Source: Flavobacterium tyrosinilyticum | Lineage (GTDB): Bacteria; Bacteroidota; Bacteroidia; Flavobacteriales; Flavobacteriaceae | Length of the DNA: 64,000 nucleotides | Assembly (NCBI RefSeq): GCF_023656565.1 | Contig: NZ_JAMOKG010000003.1 | Coordinates: forward strand, 1,178,001 to 1,242,000 | Reading direction: 5' to 3' | Part shown: piece after piece, positions 17,255 through 27,300 of the stretch | Layout of the letters: every line of letters begins with the position of its first letter | How positions within the stretch are numbered: position 1 is the stretch's first letter | The notes under the pieces: model-generated | What the model was told of the DNA's origin: nothing | Database searches by the model: none | The model's input: the letters and a program-made list of their open reading frames with translations, nothing else | Program-made: the position numbers and the translations under genes

Positions 17255-17865
17255 GTTTTAATTTGGTTTTTAGTTATTAATTGATTCTGGTTAGTTAATC
17301 TTTTATATATCTATTTTAATAGTATAAGTCATTTCTAAAACCTTTCATGCGCCCTTCAAATCATCATCATTTTCATTAGCGAATTTATTAACTTTTGTAT
17401 GAGTAGAATAATTCGAAACTGCTTTTTTGACGTTTTAGGCGAAGAATTACGGATTACAAAAATTAAATCTCCAATAATCGTGATTTGACATTTATCGATA
17501 ATTGTTTTTGAAAATTCAACAACAAAATTTTAACCATTTTTTTGATTTTTACAATGTAAAAAGTAAAAAATACTACAAAAACAAACCATCAAACATTAAA
17601 AAAAGTGAATTTAAAAACCAATACCCCCATTTTTTACAGGGGTGTGTTGAAAAATATCAAAAACAACAAAACAAAACAAGCCACAAAAAACAAATATACC
17701 CTCCTTTTTTCACCTCAAATAAATTCTTACAAAAACAAACCATTCAAACGTTATACTACACTACAAACCTCAACTTCATTTTTCAAAAAATAAAGAGACA
17801 AAAAGAGACCTTTAATTGTATATCTATAAAGGTTATGGGAAATTACATTTGCTTAAATATTGGCA
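17255..17865. other. AT-rich non-coding stretch
   Basis: Upstream of the porin-like gene. Very A/T-rich with many A-runs; a long open frame exists (from ~17502) but it is low-complexity Lys/Asn/Gln, has no family look and runs into the opposite-strand GH5 gene. The only structured feature noted is a short CCCC/GGGG inverted pair around 17623-17644. The promoter of the porin-like gene must lie at the left end, but no clear TAnnTTTG box was found. Confidence 0.5.
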
Positions 17866-17893
17866 TAAAAAAAGACGCACCTTCTAGTGCGTC
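17866..17893 (-). terminator. Intrinsic terminator of the leftward mannan operon
   Basis: Minus-strand stem GACGCAC / GTGCGTC (17874-17893) followed by eight T residues, 50 bases after the stop of the GH5 gene, the last gene of the susC operon. Confidence 0.85.
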
Positions 17894-17943
17894 CGTTTTG
17901 TTAATTCATATTAAATATAAATCATTACAATCTTTTCATGATT

Positions 17944-18957
17944 TTAGTCTTTCAGGCGATATCCAGTCTCCTTCCAATTTGAAGGCAAATATCTTTCATA
18001 GGTCCATTGATTATATTTTTTAAAATATTCACGGCCCCTTACTCCAGATTCTTTCAGATCTTTATTTTTCCATTTTCCTCCCGACTTAGCAGATTTATAT
18101 AAAATCGAGCAGGTTTCGTCTTTATCAGAAACAGACCATACAATCCAACTCAATTTTCTCTCCTCCATCCAATCTATATATTCTTGCCAAGCTTGGTAAT
18201 TTAATGGCCCGTCACCTGAAGCTTCCATCCCTGCAGATTCTGAAATAAAAATCGGAAGTCCTTTTTTTATTGCTGCATCAGTTCTATCTCGTAATTCTTT
18301 CCCATGAGTAGCGGCGTAAAAATGCATTGTGTACATTATATTATCGTACCCCAAAATAGGATCTGAAGCAGGAAGATCTACATCCTGATCCCAATGCGGC
18401 GAACCTACCAAAATTATATTATCAGGATCATTTTCTCTAATTACTTTAATTATCTCTTCAGAATAAGCTTTAACCTCTGCCCAAGTTTCATAATCAGGCT
18501 CATTAAATATCTCATATATAATGTTAGGATAGTTACCATACTTTTTTGATATCTCTGCAAAGAACTCTTTAGCTTCTTTCAAATTAATATTATGGGTATG
18601 CCAATCAACAATCACATAAATATCCTCTTTTATTGCTCCTTTAATAACAGCTTCTATTTTCTCTTTTGAAAATTCTGGATTTTTCATGTACGAATACTCC
18701 CCCAGCTCCACTCCTAATGCCGCACGAACAATGTTGCAATTAAAATCCTTTCTTAACCAACTAACGGCTTTTTTATTGTAAAACCTTGGCCACATACTAT
18801 GCCATCCAAAACTCATTCCCCTTAAAACAACTGGCACTTTATTTTTATTTACCAATTGAGTACCATTTACGCTAAGTTTTCCATGTGTTTCCACCTGAGC
18901 ATTTGAAAATGAAAACCCAAATACAAAAACAAGCGCTAAAATTTTACTAAACTTCAT
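17944..18957 (-). CDS. GH5 glycoside hydrolase (GH5_2-like endo-glucanase)
   Basis: 337 residues with signal peptide (FSNAQ). The (beta/alpha)8 GH5 fold shows HGKLSVNGTQLVN at the mature start, VDWHTH, the acid/base glutamate E153 in IYEIFNEPD, HFYAATH, and the nucleophile E240 in PIFISESAG, then WIVWSVSDKDET. Overall pattern is the GH5_2 endo-beta-1,4-glucanase subfamily. In this locus it probably cuts glucosyl-containing stretches of glucomannan rather than cellulose (inference). The residue after the nucleophile is Ser instead of the common Trp/Phe. The ATG at 18957 is preferred over a TTG six bases upstream; it lies 12 bases after the GH27 stop. Last gene of the susC operon. Confidence 0.88.
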   Translation of the reverse strand: MKFSKILALVFVFGFSFSNAQVETHGKLSVNGTQLVNKNKVPVVLRGMSFGWHSMWPRFYNKKAVSWLRKDFNCNIVRAALGVELGEYSYMKNPEFSKEKIEAVIKGAIKEDIYVIVDWHTHNINLKEAKEFFAEISKKYGNYPNIIYEIFNEPDYETWAEVKAYSEEIIKVIRENDPDNIILVGSPHWDQDVDLPASDPILGYDNIMYTMHFYAATHGKELRDRTDAAIKKGLPIFISESAGMEASGDGPLNYQAWQEYIDWMEERKLSWIVWSVSDKDETCSILYKSAKSGGKWKNKDLKESGVRGREYFKKYNQWTYERYLPSNWKETGYRLKD

Positions 18958-18969
18958 AATCAATTAGAT

Positions 18970-20202
18970 TTAAGGAATTAACTTTAAAGTAATCACGTCA
19001 TGAGAAGCTATTTCAGCAACAAAAGCCTTTTTCGTATTTCCAATTTCTTTGTTTTTCCAAAGATCTTTTATTTTGAAGATTGTCTTGCTAAAATCGGCTT
19101 CATAACCAAAATCAGCATCTTTTATATTGTTTTTCTTCCAATCGAAATTCACTTTTTTTGAAGTTTCGGTTCTATTGACAAAGCTTACTGCCCAAGCTCC
19201 ATCTGAAAGCGGTTTTACCCATACTTCTACTCCATCTAAAATTACATATTTAAAACCTTGAATTCCAAGTTTATCTTGATTTACTGAAAGTAATTCTTTG
19301 TTGGTTAAAATTGCCAAAGTTTCTTTAGACATTTTACGATAATCGTTTCCTGTAAATAAAGGAGAAGAAAGCATGCACCACATTGCAAAATGCGTTTTAT
19401 CTTCGGTATCGTTCATTTCATTTCCAACCTCCATCATATCAAAATCGTTCCAATGATCCGGACCTGAATATTTACGAATATCTTTTCTCATATCAGCAAT
19501 TTTCATGAATCCCCAAGATGACCAATTTTCTGGATGTTTGAATTCGCAGTCAAAACATGGATAGATATCTCCAGAAATTCTCCAAAGATTTCCAATTGGT
19601 TTTCCCCACTCCCATGGCTGATTATCACCCCATTCGCAAAGACTAAAAACAATTGGTCTACCAGCAGTTTTTAATGCATTGCTCATTGTAGTATAAGCTT
19701 CTTTTGCTGTGATTCCTTCTGTATTGCACCAATCGTATTTCAAAAAATCGATTCCGAGTTTTGCATAAAATCTCGCATCTTGATATTCATACCCTCTTGT
19801 TCCTGGATAGCCAGCACACGTTTTTGTTCCGGCACAATTATATAAACCGAATTTCAGACCTTTATTATGCACATAATCTATAAGCGCTTTCATTCCGCTT
19901 GGAAATTTTTCTGGATCAGGCACTAAATCGCCGTTTGCGTCACGCTCGTGCGTCATCCAGCCATCATCTAGAACTATATAATTATAACCCGCAGCAGCCA
20001 AACCGGAAGAAACCATGATATCGGCCGTTTCTTTTACTAACTTTTCGTCAATATTAGTTGCAAACGTATTCCATGAATTCCACCCCATTGGCAGTGTCAT
20101 TGCCAATCCTTCAAATTTTCCGCCCTGTTGTTTATGTGTGTTGCCCTGACTGAAAGCAAAACCCGAAATACTGAGAAGAAATCCTAAAATTATTTTTTTC
20201 AT
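18970..20202 (-). CDS. GH27 alpha-galactosidase
   Basis: 410 residues with a signal peptide (SGFAFSQ). Hallmarks of clan GH-D family 27: MGWNSWNTF (39-47), YIVLDDGW (75-82), catalytic nucleophile D157 in FLKYDWCN, and the acid/base aspartate D212 in WRISGDI. A C-terminal beta domain follows (~315-410, WVKPLSDGAWAVSFVNR). It removes terminal alpha-1,6-galactose side chains, as found on galactomannan and galactoglucomannan. It lies in the susC operon, 12 bases before the GH5 gene. Exact localisation (periplasm or surface) cannot be decided from the signal peptide alone. Confidence 0.93.
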   Translation of the reverse strand: MKKIILGFLLSISGFAFSQGNTHKQQGGKFEGLAMTLPMGWNSWNTFATNIDEKLVKETADIMVSSGLAAAGYNYIVLDDGWMTHERDANGDLVPDPEKFPSGMKALIDYVHNKGLKFGLYNCAGTKTCAGYPGTRGYEYQDARFYAKLGIDFLKYDWCNTEGITAKEAYTTMSNALKTAGRPIVFSLCEWGDNQPWEWGKPIGNLWRISGDIYPCFDCEFKHPENWSSWGFMKIADMRKDIRKYSGPDHWNDFDMMEVGNEMNDTEDKTHFAMWCMLSSPLFTGNDYRKMSKETLAILTNKELLSVNQDKLGIQGFKYVILDGVEVWVKPLSDGAWAVSFVNRTETSKKVNFDWKKNNIKDADFGYEADFSKTIFKIKDLWKNKEIGNTKKAFVAEIASHDVITLKLIP

Positions 20203-20238
20203 TCTTTATTCATTTAAAAAAGATCTATAAAAAAGATA

Positions 20239-20262
20239 TTCCCTAATTTTTCAATTAGGGAA
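20239..20262 (-). terminator. Intercistronic hairpin within the susC operon
   Basis: Perfect stem TTCCCTAATT / AATTAGGGAA with a 4-base loop in the 93-base gap between the second glycan-binding lipoprotein and GH27. On the minus strand it is followed by a mixed T-rich stretch (ATCTTTTTTATAG), so it may act as a partial terminator or an mRNA-stabilising end separating binding-protein and enzyme expression. Confidence 0.5.
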
Positions 20263-20295
20263 CACCTCAAACTAACTCATAACATATTTTTTTTT

Positions 20296-21555
20296 TTATA
20301 AAAATCCGATATCGTCTATATAAAATGCGCTAGACGGAGTAATTGTTCCTCCAGAAAATTCTTGAATAAACACACTATCAAAATTTCCATCAGTTAAAAG
20401 CTCAGGATGTAACGCTGAAATAGGAATTGAAATATTATTCCATTGTCCTGGCACTAAAGTTACAGTTGTGCCTTTAGCAGAATCGCCCGTATCACTATTT
20501 ATGGTCACCATTATTTTAGTGCTTTCTGTTGGGAATATAGACATTTTGACAAATTGATAATCTGTCGCTTTTAGAAGAAGATCTGAGTGCATGAAAAGTC
20601 CGCTCCAAGCTTCTGCAACTTTTTTGATTGCATGTGTACCTCTGCTCACTTTTTCTGTGCTTTCCCAGGTAATGTCTCCTCCCCAGCCCCAGCCCCATCC
20701 TTTCAATGAGTCTTCGTATAATAAATATTTAAGTCCGATTCCGCTTGGAGCAGACACTCCAAACTCCGTTTCTACAACAATAAGTGCGTACGAATCAAAA
20801 TCGGCTGGAACGGTTGCTTTTATTTCTGTTTTAGAAACCGCAGTAAATGTCGCTTCAGTAGATCCGAATTTTACGCTTTTAACTTTTACAAAATTTTGTC
20901 CCGTAATTGTAATAACATCTCCCGCAGAAGCTAACACTTGCGATAATCCTGAAATTACCGGAGCTGGCGGAGTTAACTCAATAACATTACTCAAAACATT
21001 CACAAAACCATTTGATCCGTAATAATCCAATCCTGGAGCTTCTTTATCAGATCCGTTTACCTTCAAAACACCGTTGGTTACGTTAATGCTTAACAAGTAT
21101 AAATCTGCATTTACACCATTTGCCATTGTAGCATAATCTCCCGTTTCCAAATAATCGGCTTCAACCCCTGCAAGTTTGCCCACTCTTTTTTTGACACCTT
21201 TAATAACATGACTTAAAACAAGTTGTTTTAAATCTTCTACAGGAACTAGCGTTAAATCTGGATATCCCAGATCATTTACATATCCATTGGTTACCAAGTA
21301 AGCATCGAAAGTGGCATCGTTAGGAACAAAATACGTGTAATTATCAGCTGTGTTTAATGTCGACTCCAAACCAGCTAATTTTATTGCTTTTGTAAACGTA
21401 GTTAAATTACTATTTGCCTGAATTAAGCCATATGCTGTATTATAATTTTGCTCTGCTCCACCAATATCTTCAATTTCGTTATCGCAGGAAGAAGCTGCAA
21501 CAACCAAAAAGACACTTAGAGCAATATGTTTTATTTTACTATATATATTTTTCAT
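20296..21555 (-). CDS. Surface glycan-binding lipoprotein with fasciclin, TIG and CBM-like domains
   Basis: 419-residue lipoprotein (VAASSCDNE, lipidated C24). Domain order: a fasciclin/FAS1-like domain at ~35-190 (NTAYGLIQANSNLTTFTKAI; DNYTYFVPNDATFDAYL; QLVLSHVIKG), an IPT/TIG Ig-like domain at ~197-270 (PVISGLSQVLASAGDVITITGQNF), and a C-terminal jelly-roll-like module at ~275-419 ending FYIDDIGFL. The last module resembles the end of the preceding lipoprotein (…YLDDIGLVLK). Position after susD points to a SusE/SusF-like role in binding mannan on the cell surface. The FAS1 domain is not usual in that role. Lies 80 bases after its neighbour in the operon. Confidence 0.78.
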   Translation of the reverse strand: MKNIYSKIKHIALSVFLVVAASSCDNEIEDIGGAEQNYNTAYGLIQANSNLTTFTKAIKLAGLESTLNTADNYTYFVPNDATFDAYLVTNGYVNDLGYPDLTLVPVEDLKQLVLSHVIKGVKKRVGKLAGVEADYLETGDYATMANGVNADLYLLSINVTNGVLKVNGSDKEAPGLDYYGSNGFVNVLSNVIELTPPAPVISGLSQVLASAGDVITITGQNFVKVKSVKFGSTEATFTAVSKTEIKATVPADFDSYALIVVETEFGVSAPSGIGLKYLLYEDSLKGWGWGWGGDITWESTEKVSRGTHAIKKVAEAWSGLFMHSDLLLKATDYQFVKMSIFPTESTKIMVTINSDTGDSAKGTTVTLVPGQWNNISIPISALHPELLTDGNFDSVFIQEFSGGTITPSSAFYIDDIGFL

Positions 21556-21635
21556 AAATTCTCTTTTAGTTTTTTAATTATGGATTCTGATTAATAGACC
21601 GAACTTTGTCGAAATCTCTACTTGAATCCTAACAA

Positions 21636-22709
21636 TTATTTTAACACCAATCCGATATCATCTAGATAGATCACATTTCCGCCAAAACCGCCAAATTCCT
21701 GATATCCAATTTGAGATAATTCAGTTGGATTACCTAGCGAACTATATGGCACCTCAACATAAGTCCAAGAAGTTCTGACATCAACGATCACGATATTTTT
21801 CTCAGTATCTCCATTAGCAAAAAACTTTACTTTTCCTGCTTTTTCACCTTTAACCCAAAATCTTACCGCTTTGAATTTATCTGTATCATGATAAGACCAG
21901 TTGTTAATACCAATAACATATCCGTCCCATTCACCTGCTTTCCATTGAACACACTTAGTTCCTTGATAAACATCTTTAGCGTAGGCTGCATCAAACTCAT
22001 TTGTTCCATCCCACAGCGATTGCCAGCCCCAAATATTAGTGAAAGCATCGTCATATATTTCAGAACCTATTACTTGTGGAGCTACTGTTGTTCCAGACAC
22101 ATTTGTTACCGATAAACTTTTCAAGTAACTTCCTTCAGGAACTTTAACCACGATCTCAGTTAATGTAGAAGATATTGGCTCAACTTGGATGTCTCCAAAA
22201 TTAACTACAGGACGCAAGAAATATTCTCCTGTAATGGTAATGACATCTCCTGGATTTGCATTAACAGGAAACCCTTTAATATTAGGACTTGGGGGTCTAA
22301 TCGCCACTTTATAGTTCAGAGTACCTAAGTTGGTCACGATCTTCATTTCGTCCATTTCATTATAGTATGGCGTTTTTGAATCTACCATAACCACAATTGC
22401 ATTGTCTGTTACGAATGTCGGATTAAAATAAGACTCTAATCCGTTAAACGAAATTGATTGCAATGTCGCAAAACCGGATCCTCGAATGATGTAATAATTT
22501 CCTGCATTAATAACATCTGTAGGAACATCAACTTTTCTATCTCCTTCAACCAAAGGATCATCAACAACAGATCTGCTAATTCCAGTTACTTCAAGCTTTC
22601 CAGATGAACCACCTGCCGAATCATCATTGGAACAAGAAGCGAACAGCAAAATTGAAATCGAAGCCAAAAAATACAACTTCAATAACATTCTATTTTTTAT
22701 ATTTTTCAT
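21636..22709 (-). CDS. Surface glycan-binding lipoprotein with IPT/TIG domains
   Basis: 357-residue lipoprotein (LFASCSNDD, C26). Two TIG/IPT-like domains are seen at ~35-135 (GNYYIIRGSGFATLQSISFN) and ~138-215 (NPGDVITITGEYFLRPVVNF). A C-terminal beta-sandwich carbohydrate-binding-like module (~220-357) is rich in aromatic residues (WGWQSLW, WKAGEWDGYVIGINNWSY, VRFWVKG) and ends YLDDIGLVLK. This is the architecture of surface glycan-binding proteins encoded directly after susD, which hold polysaccharide for the SusCD importer. 20 bases from the susD stop; clearly co-transcribed. Ligand (mannan) is inferred from neighbouring enzymes. Confidence 0.82.
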   Translation of the reverse strand: MKNIKNRMLLKLYFLASISILLFASCSNDDSAGGSSGKLEVTGISRSVVDDPLVEGDRKVDVPTDVINAGNYYIIRGSGFATLQSISFNGLESYFNPTFVTDNAIVVMVDSKTPYYNEMDEMKIVTNLGTLNYKVAIRPPSPNIKGFPVNANPGDVITITGEYFLRPVVNFGDIQVEPISSTLTEIVVKVPEGSYLKSLSVTNVSGTTVAPQVIGSEIYDDAFTNIWGWQSLWDGTNEFDAAYAKDVYQGTKCVQWKAGEWDGYVIGINNWSYHDTDKFKAVRFWVKGEKAGKVKFFANGDTEKNIVIVDVRTSWTYVEVPYSSLGNPTELSQIGYQEFGGFGGNVIYLDDIGLVLK

Positions 22710-22729
22710 AGTGATTTACTTTTAAAAAA

Positions 22730-24292
22730 TTATTTGAAAGTGTAAGGAACTGGTGCCTCTTTCAATTTTGGATTTTTTCTAACTTCAACATCTGGTTTTG
22801 GATATATAAAATCAGTTGGCGTTGGCGTATAATGTATTACCCCTTGCGAATCGAAACCTCTATCTTGCTGAGAAATTATATTAATTGCTTCCTGACGTGG
22901 CAATCTTCCTAAATCGAACCAAAATTCTCCTTCAAAAGCAAATTCAACTCTACGCTCATGGAATAATGCCGCTTTTGTTAAAGGTACATTAGGTCCTAAC
23001 GTTCCAAGACCCGCTCTAAGTCTCACTTTGTTATATGATTCTTTTGCTGCTGCATTAGTAGTTTCATCAGCTCCAGCCATAGTTGCTTCTGCATGTATCA
23101 ATAAAAGATCGGCATAACGCATAATATAATTACAGTTACTCATTCCTCCCCATCCATCAGCTGGACCTGTCTCGCTAGTAACCTGGCCTACAACATATTT
23201 CTTAACCGCTGCTCCAGTGTTAGCTAATACATCTGGATATTTGGTTTTATCCATAACAAAACCTACAACACCATCTCCTTTAATGTTAGGATAAGAATCT
23301 CCATAAATCATAAAAGATTCTTTTCTTCTCAAATCTCCAATTTCAAAAGCATCCTGAACGTCATTACTTGGCACATAAGTAGCACCGTATGAAGCATTAT
23401 CATTCAAAATATCTAAACCATATTGAATATTAGAGAAATTTCCTCCTCCATAAGTATTGATAGCGCCAGACCACTGCCAAGAATAAATAGATTCTTCGTT
23501 GTTATTTTTACTTGTCAAAAACAAATCTGCAAAATTTGGCAATAATCCAAACTCACCTGAGTTAATCACTTTTTCTGCCATTAATTTAGAATCTGCATAT
23601 TTCTTCTCATATAAATATACTTTGGCTAAAAATGCTTCAGCAGAACCTTGCGTCACAAAAATATTCTCGCCGCCAGGAGTTCTAGATCTAATTTTTGATT
23701 TTAGATTTGCTGCAGCGAATTTTAAGTCGTTTTCGATGAATGTGTAAACATCTTCAATTCTATTGGTATTCACCATCGGATCTTTTGCCAAAGCCAAATT
23801 ATCTTCAATAATAGGCACCGGCCCATACAAACGAACCAAATAAAAATAAGCTATCGATCTAAAAAAATGCGCTTCTGCAATAGTGTTTTTAATAACTGCC
23901 TTATTCACCTCTGCAGTAGCATTTTTTTCAATATTATTAATTAAGTTATTAGCTTGTGCTATGATTGCAAAACAAGCTCTCCACGGATCTAACAATATTG
24001 GACTATCAGAAGTCAATTTAAACTGAATCAGCTCTGGTCCATCGGCATAAGCCAAACAATTCCCTGATGATAGTTCTGATAATGCGTAAAAATTCTTCGT
24101 ATAATAAGGCGCCCACATTGCACCATACATTCCATAAGTAGTTCTTGCAACCTGCTCATCTGTATTATAAAACTGGTCACTGCTGTAACTATCTTCAGAT
24201 GGGCGATCTAAGAAATCTTCGCTGCACGAAGTAGTTGCCAAACCTAGCGTTAAGAATAAAACTAAGGTCTTTATATTGATATATTTTTTCAT
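22730..24292 (-). CDS. SusD/RagB-family nutrient-binding outer membrane lipoprotein
   Basis: 520 residues. Lipobox TTSCSEDFLDRP (C23) with the conserved 'FLDRPSED' following the lipid anchor, TPR-like helices (AEAHFFRSIAYFYLVRLYGPVPI, YAEKVI-type segments), and the SusD C-terminal part (FHERRVEFAFEGEFWFDLGRLPRQEAINI; FIYPKPDVEVRKNP). SusD forms the lid of the SusC transporter and captures oligosaccharides at the surface. The gene is 11 bases after susC. Substrate is inferred as beta-mannan oligosaccharide from the surrounding hydrolases. Confidence 0.95.
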   Translation of the reverse strand: MKKYINIKTLVLFLTLGLATTSCSEDFLDRPSEDSYSSDQFYNTDEQVARTTYGMYGAMWAPYYTKNFYALSELSSGNCLAYADGPELIQFKLTSDSPILLDPWRACFAIIAQANNLINNIEKNATAEVNKAVIKNTIAEAHFFRSIAYFYLVRLYGPVPIIEDNLALAKDPMVNTNRIEDVYTFIENDLKFAAANLKSKIRSRTPGGENIFVTQGSAEAFLAKVYLYEKKYADSKLMAEKVINSGEFGLLPNFADLFLTSKNNNEESIYSWQWSGAINTYGGGNFSNIQYGLDILNDNASYGATYVPSNDVQDAFEIGDLRRKESFMIYGDSYPNIKGDGVVGFVMDKTKYPDVLANTGAAVKKYVVGQVTSETGPADGWGGMSNCNYIMRYADLLLIHAEATMAGADETTNAAAKESYNKVRLRAGLGTLGPNVPLTKAALFHERRVEFAFEGEFWFDLGRLPRQEAINIISQQDRGFDSQGVIHYTPTPTDFIYPKPDVEVRKNPKLKEAPVPYTFK

Positions 24293-24303
24293 AAGAGTAG
24301 TAA

Positions 24304-27300
24304 TTAAAATTCTAAATTCATTCCAAAAGTGAAACTACGATTGGTTGGGTAACGCCCTGAATCGATTCCTGATAATAATGGATCTTGGTTATATGATCCG
24401 ATTTCAGGATCATAGCCTGTATATTTGGTAAATGTGTAAAGATTTTGAATACCAAAATAAAATCTTAACTTACTAATGCTTGCTTTTGAGAGCACATCTG
24501 AAGGCATATTATACCCTAAAGTAACTTGCTGAATTCTTAAATACGAACCATCTTCTACATAACGATCAGAGATTGCAATATTTGGATGTCCGTCTCCGCC
24601 ATCAGGTCTTGGATATTTTGCATCCGTATTTTCTGGTGTCCAAAAATCCGCAGCTTCTGCCAATTGATTTTCATACAAACGTTGGTTTTTAGTACCTGCA
24701 CGTCTTGTTAAGTTCATTACTTTGTTACCATAAGATCCTTGCAAGAAAACACCTAAATCAATGTTTTTATACTTAAAAGTATTGTTGAAACCGTAAGTGA
24801 ATTTTGGTGCTGGATTACCAATATAGGTCAAGTCCTTATCATCAATCAAACCGTCTTTGTTTTGATCTACATACTCAACATCTCCCAACTGGCTTTTTAC
24901 AGCTTTATTTCCTGTAAAAGGAATTGGTGCATTGGCCAACTGTTCGTTCGTTCTGATAATACCAACTGCTTGATATCCGTAAAATTGACCTACTGGCTGA
25001 CCCACTATAGTTTTAGTTACCGCTTTTGTCGTATAATCATTAAGCAATACATCTTTCGTCAAATCGAAATTATCTTGTAAGCTCAACAATTTATTTTTGT
25101 TTGTAGAGAAAATTACTTTTGAATTCCATGAAAAATCTTTTCCAAACTTCTCATTATAATCTAAAGTCATCTCAAAACCTTGATTTCTTAAGCTTCCTAA
25201 ATTTACACTTGGCGCTCCTAAACCTCCCTGATACGCATCTGTACCTGTAACGTAGTAAGGCAATGGCAACACAAATAAAAATCCTTCAGATTCTTTTCTG
25301 TATACATCAAATGTCGCTTGAAGTTTTGATTTGAAAAGTGTAAAATCTAAACCTAAATTGGTTTGTTTAGAAGTTTCCCAAGTTAAATCAGGATTTGCAA
25401 TATTGTTAACCGTAAAGAAGTTCCCCATTGCCGATTTGATTGCGCGAACCGTGCTCATGTAACCTCCACCACCAATATTTTGGTTTCCAGTCTCTCCATA
25501 TCCACCTCTAAACTTGATATTATCAATATATTCTCTAGTTCCTTCCATAAACTTTTCGTTCGAAAGTTTCCAATACCCAGAAACTGAAGGAAAGTAACCC
25601 CACTTTTCACCTGGACCAAAATTAGAACTTCCGTCTGCTCTCATGGTTGCCTGTAAACCATATCGATTATCATAGTCATAATTAAAAGATCCGAAGAAAG
25701 AATATAAAGCAGAACTTCCTTTATATTCTGAAGCAACAACTGAATCGGGATCCCCTAAACTAATAGAATGGATATCATTACTTAATAACCCAGAAACAGA
25801 TTGCGAATTACCGAACCAATGACTATCATTTGCCTCTTGACCAGCCAAAACATTAAAATGGTGATTCCCAGCATCAACTTTATAAGTTAAAACGTTTTTA
25901 ACGTTAAGTCCATACCAATTGTTTGCTCTCTCTGTCAGCATGTTGGTTTGTCTAACCGCTGAACCCCATTTATAAGTAGGCTGAAAACCTTCAAAATTAT
26001 CTATATTAGTAGATCCACCAAAGTCAAAACGATACTCCAATCCTTTGGCAATTCTAAAGTTAGCATAAAAATTTCCTATAAAATTTTTCTTAATCAACTT
26101 ATTAGTATTCATCAATGCAGAAGCTACCGGATTAATCCAAACTCCAATCGATCCATCTGCTGGCGGACCAGCATAGTTGCCATTCGTATCTTTTACCGCA
26201 ACATCTGGCGTAGACAAAATAGAAGTACTGATAATACCATTGCTAGCACCATTGATTGTAATATCTTCATTGGTTACACCTGCTCCAACAGACACTCCAA
26301 CAGTAAGCCAATCTTTTAGTTTGCTGTCAACATTTGTTTTAAAACTATATCTTTTGAAACCAGAACCAATAACAATACCTTCTTGATTGGTATAGCCACC
26401 TGAAATATAATAGTTAGTACCGTCTTTCGCTCCCGAAAATGAAATCTGGTGATTGTTCATTATCGCAGTTTTATAAATCTCATCTTGCCAATTTGTTCCT
26501 TTACCTAAAACAGATGGAACAGCAAATTCATCTCTTGGCGCTACACCATAAACTGCAGCCAAAGCATTTTGCTGTCCAGCGTATTGGCTCAAAGTCATTG
26601 TATCTAATAAACGAGTAACATTTTGAATAGAAAAATAGGTATCATAGGTAATTTTTCCTGCTCCTTTTTTTCCTCTTTTTGTAGTAATAATTACAACTCC
26701 ATTCGACGCTCTAGAACCATAGATAGCAGTTGCAGAAGCATCTTTCAAAATATCCATTGTCTCGATATCGTTAGGGTTTAAAAAAGCTATTGGACTCGAA
26801 GTTACGTTTCCTGTATTCGATCCTAAATAACCTGTAACAATTGAACCTCCAGTTGCAGTATTGGCAGCATCTCCAGAAATCGGAATACCATCTATAATAT
26901 ACAATGGCTCATTGGTTCCAGAGATAGAAGTAGTACCACGTATTTTAACCGACACACTACTTCCTGGCTGTCCAGAATTGTTCGTAACTGTTACCCCAGC
27001 AGCACGTCCTTGTAACAATTGATCTACAGATACTTGTGGAGAGTCTGCAATATCCTTAGTAGTAACAGTAGAAATAGCTCCTGTCAAATCCTTTTTCTTC
27101 ACGCTTCTATATCCTACGTTTACCAAAACTTCACGCAAATCTTCTGCGCTAAGTTTCAAGACAACGTTTACTGTTCCGCCATTTTTAACATTGATAGTTT
27201 GCGAAACATATCCAATAAATGAAACAGAAATAGTAGAGTTTGCAGGTGCTTCGATAGAATATTTACCATCAAAATCTGTTGAAGCCGTCTTCTTTGTAGC

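Noticed and set aside
17502..18023. Long plus-strand open frame (173 codons) in the gap before the GH5 gene
   Set aside because: Composition is low-complexity Lys/Asn/Gln from A-rich DNA, it shows no family pattern, and its 3' part lies antisense to the end of the GH5 gene.
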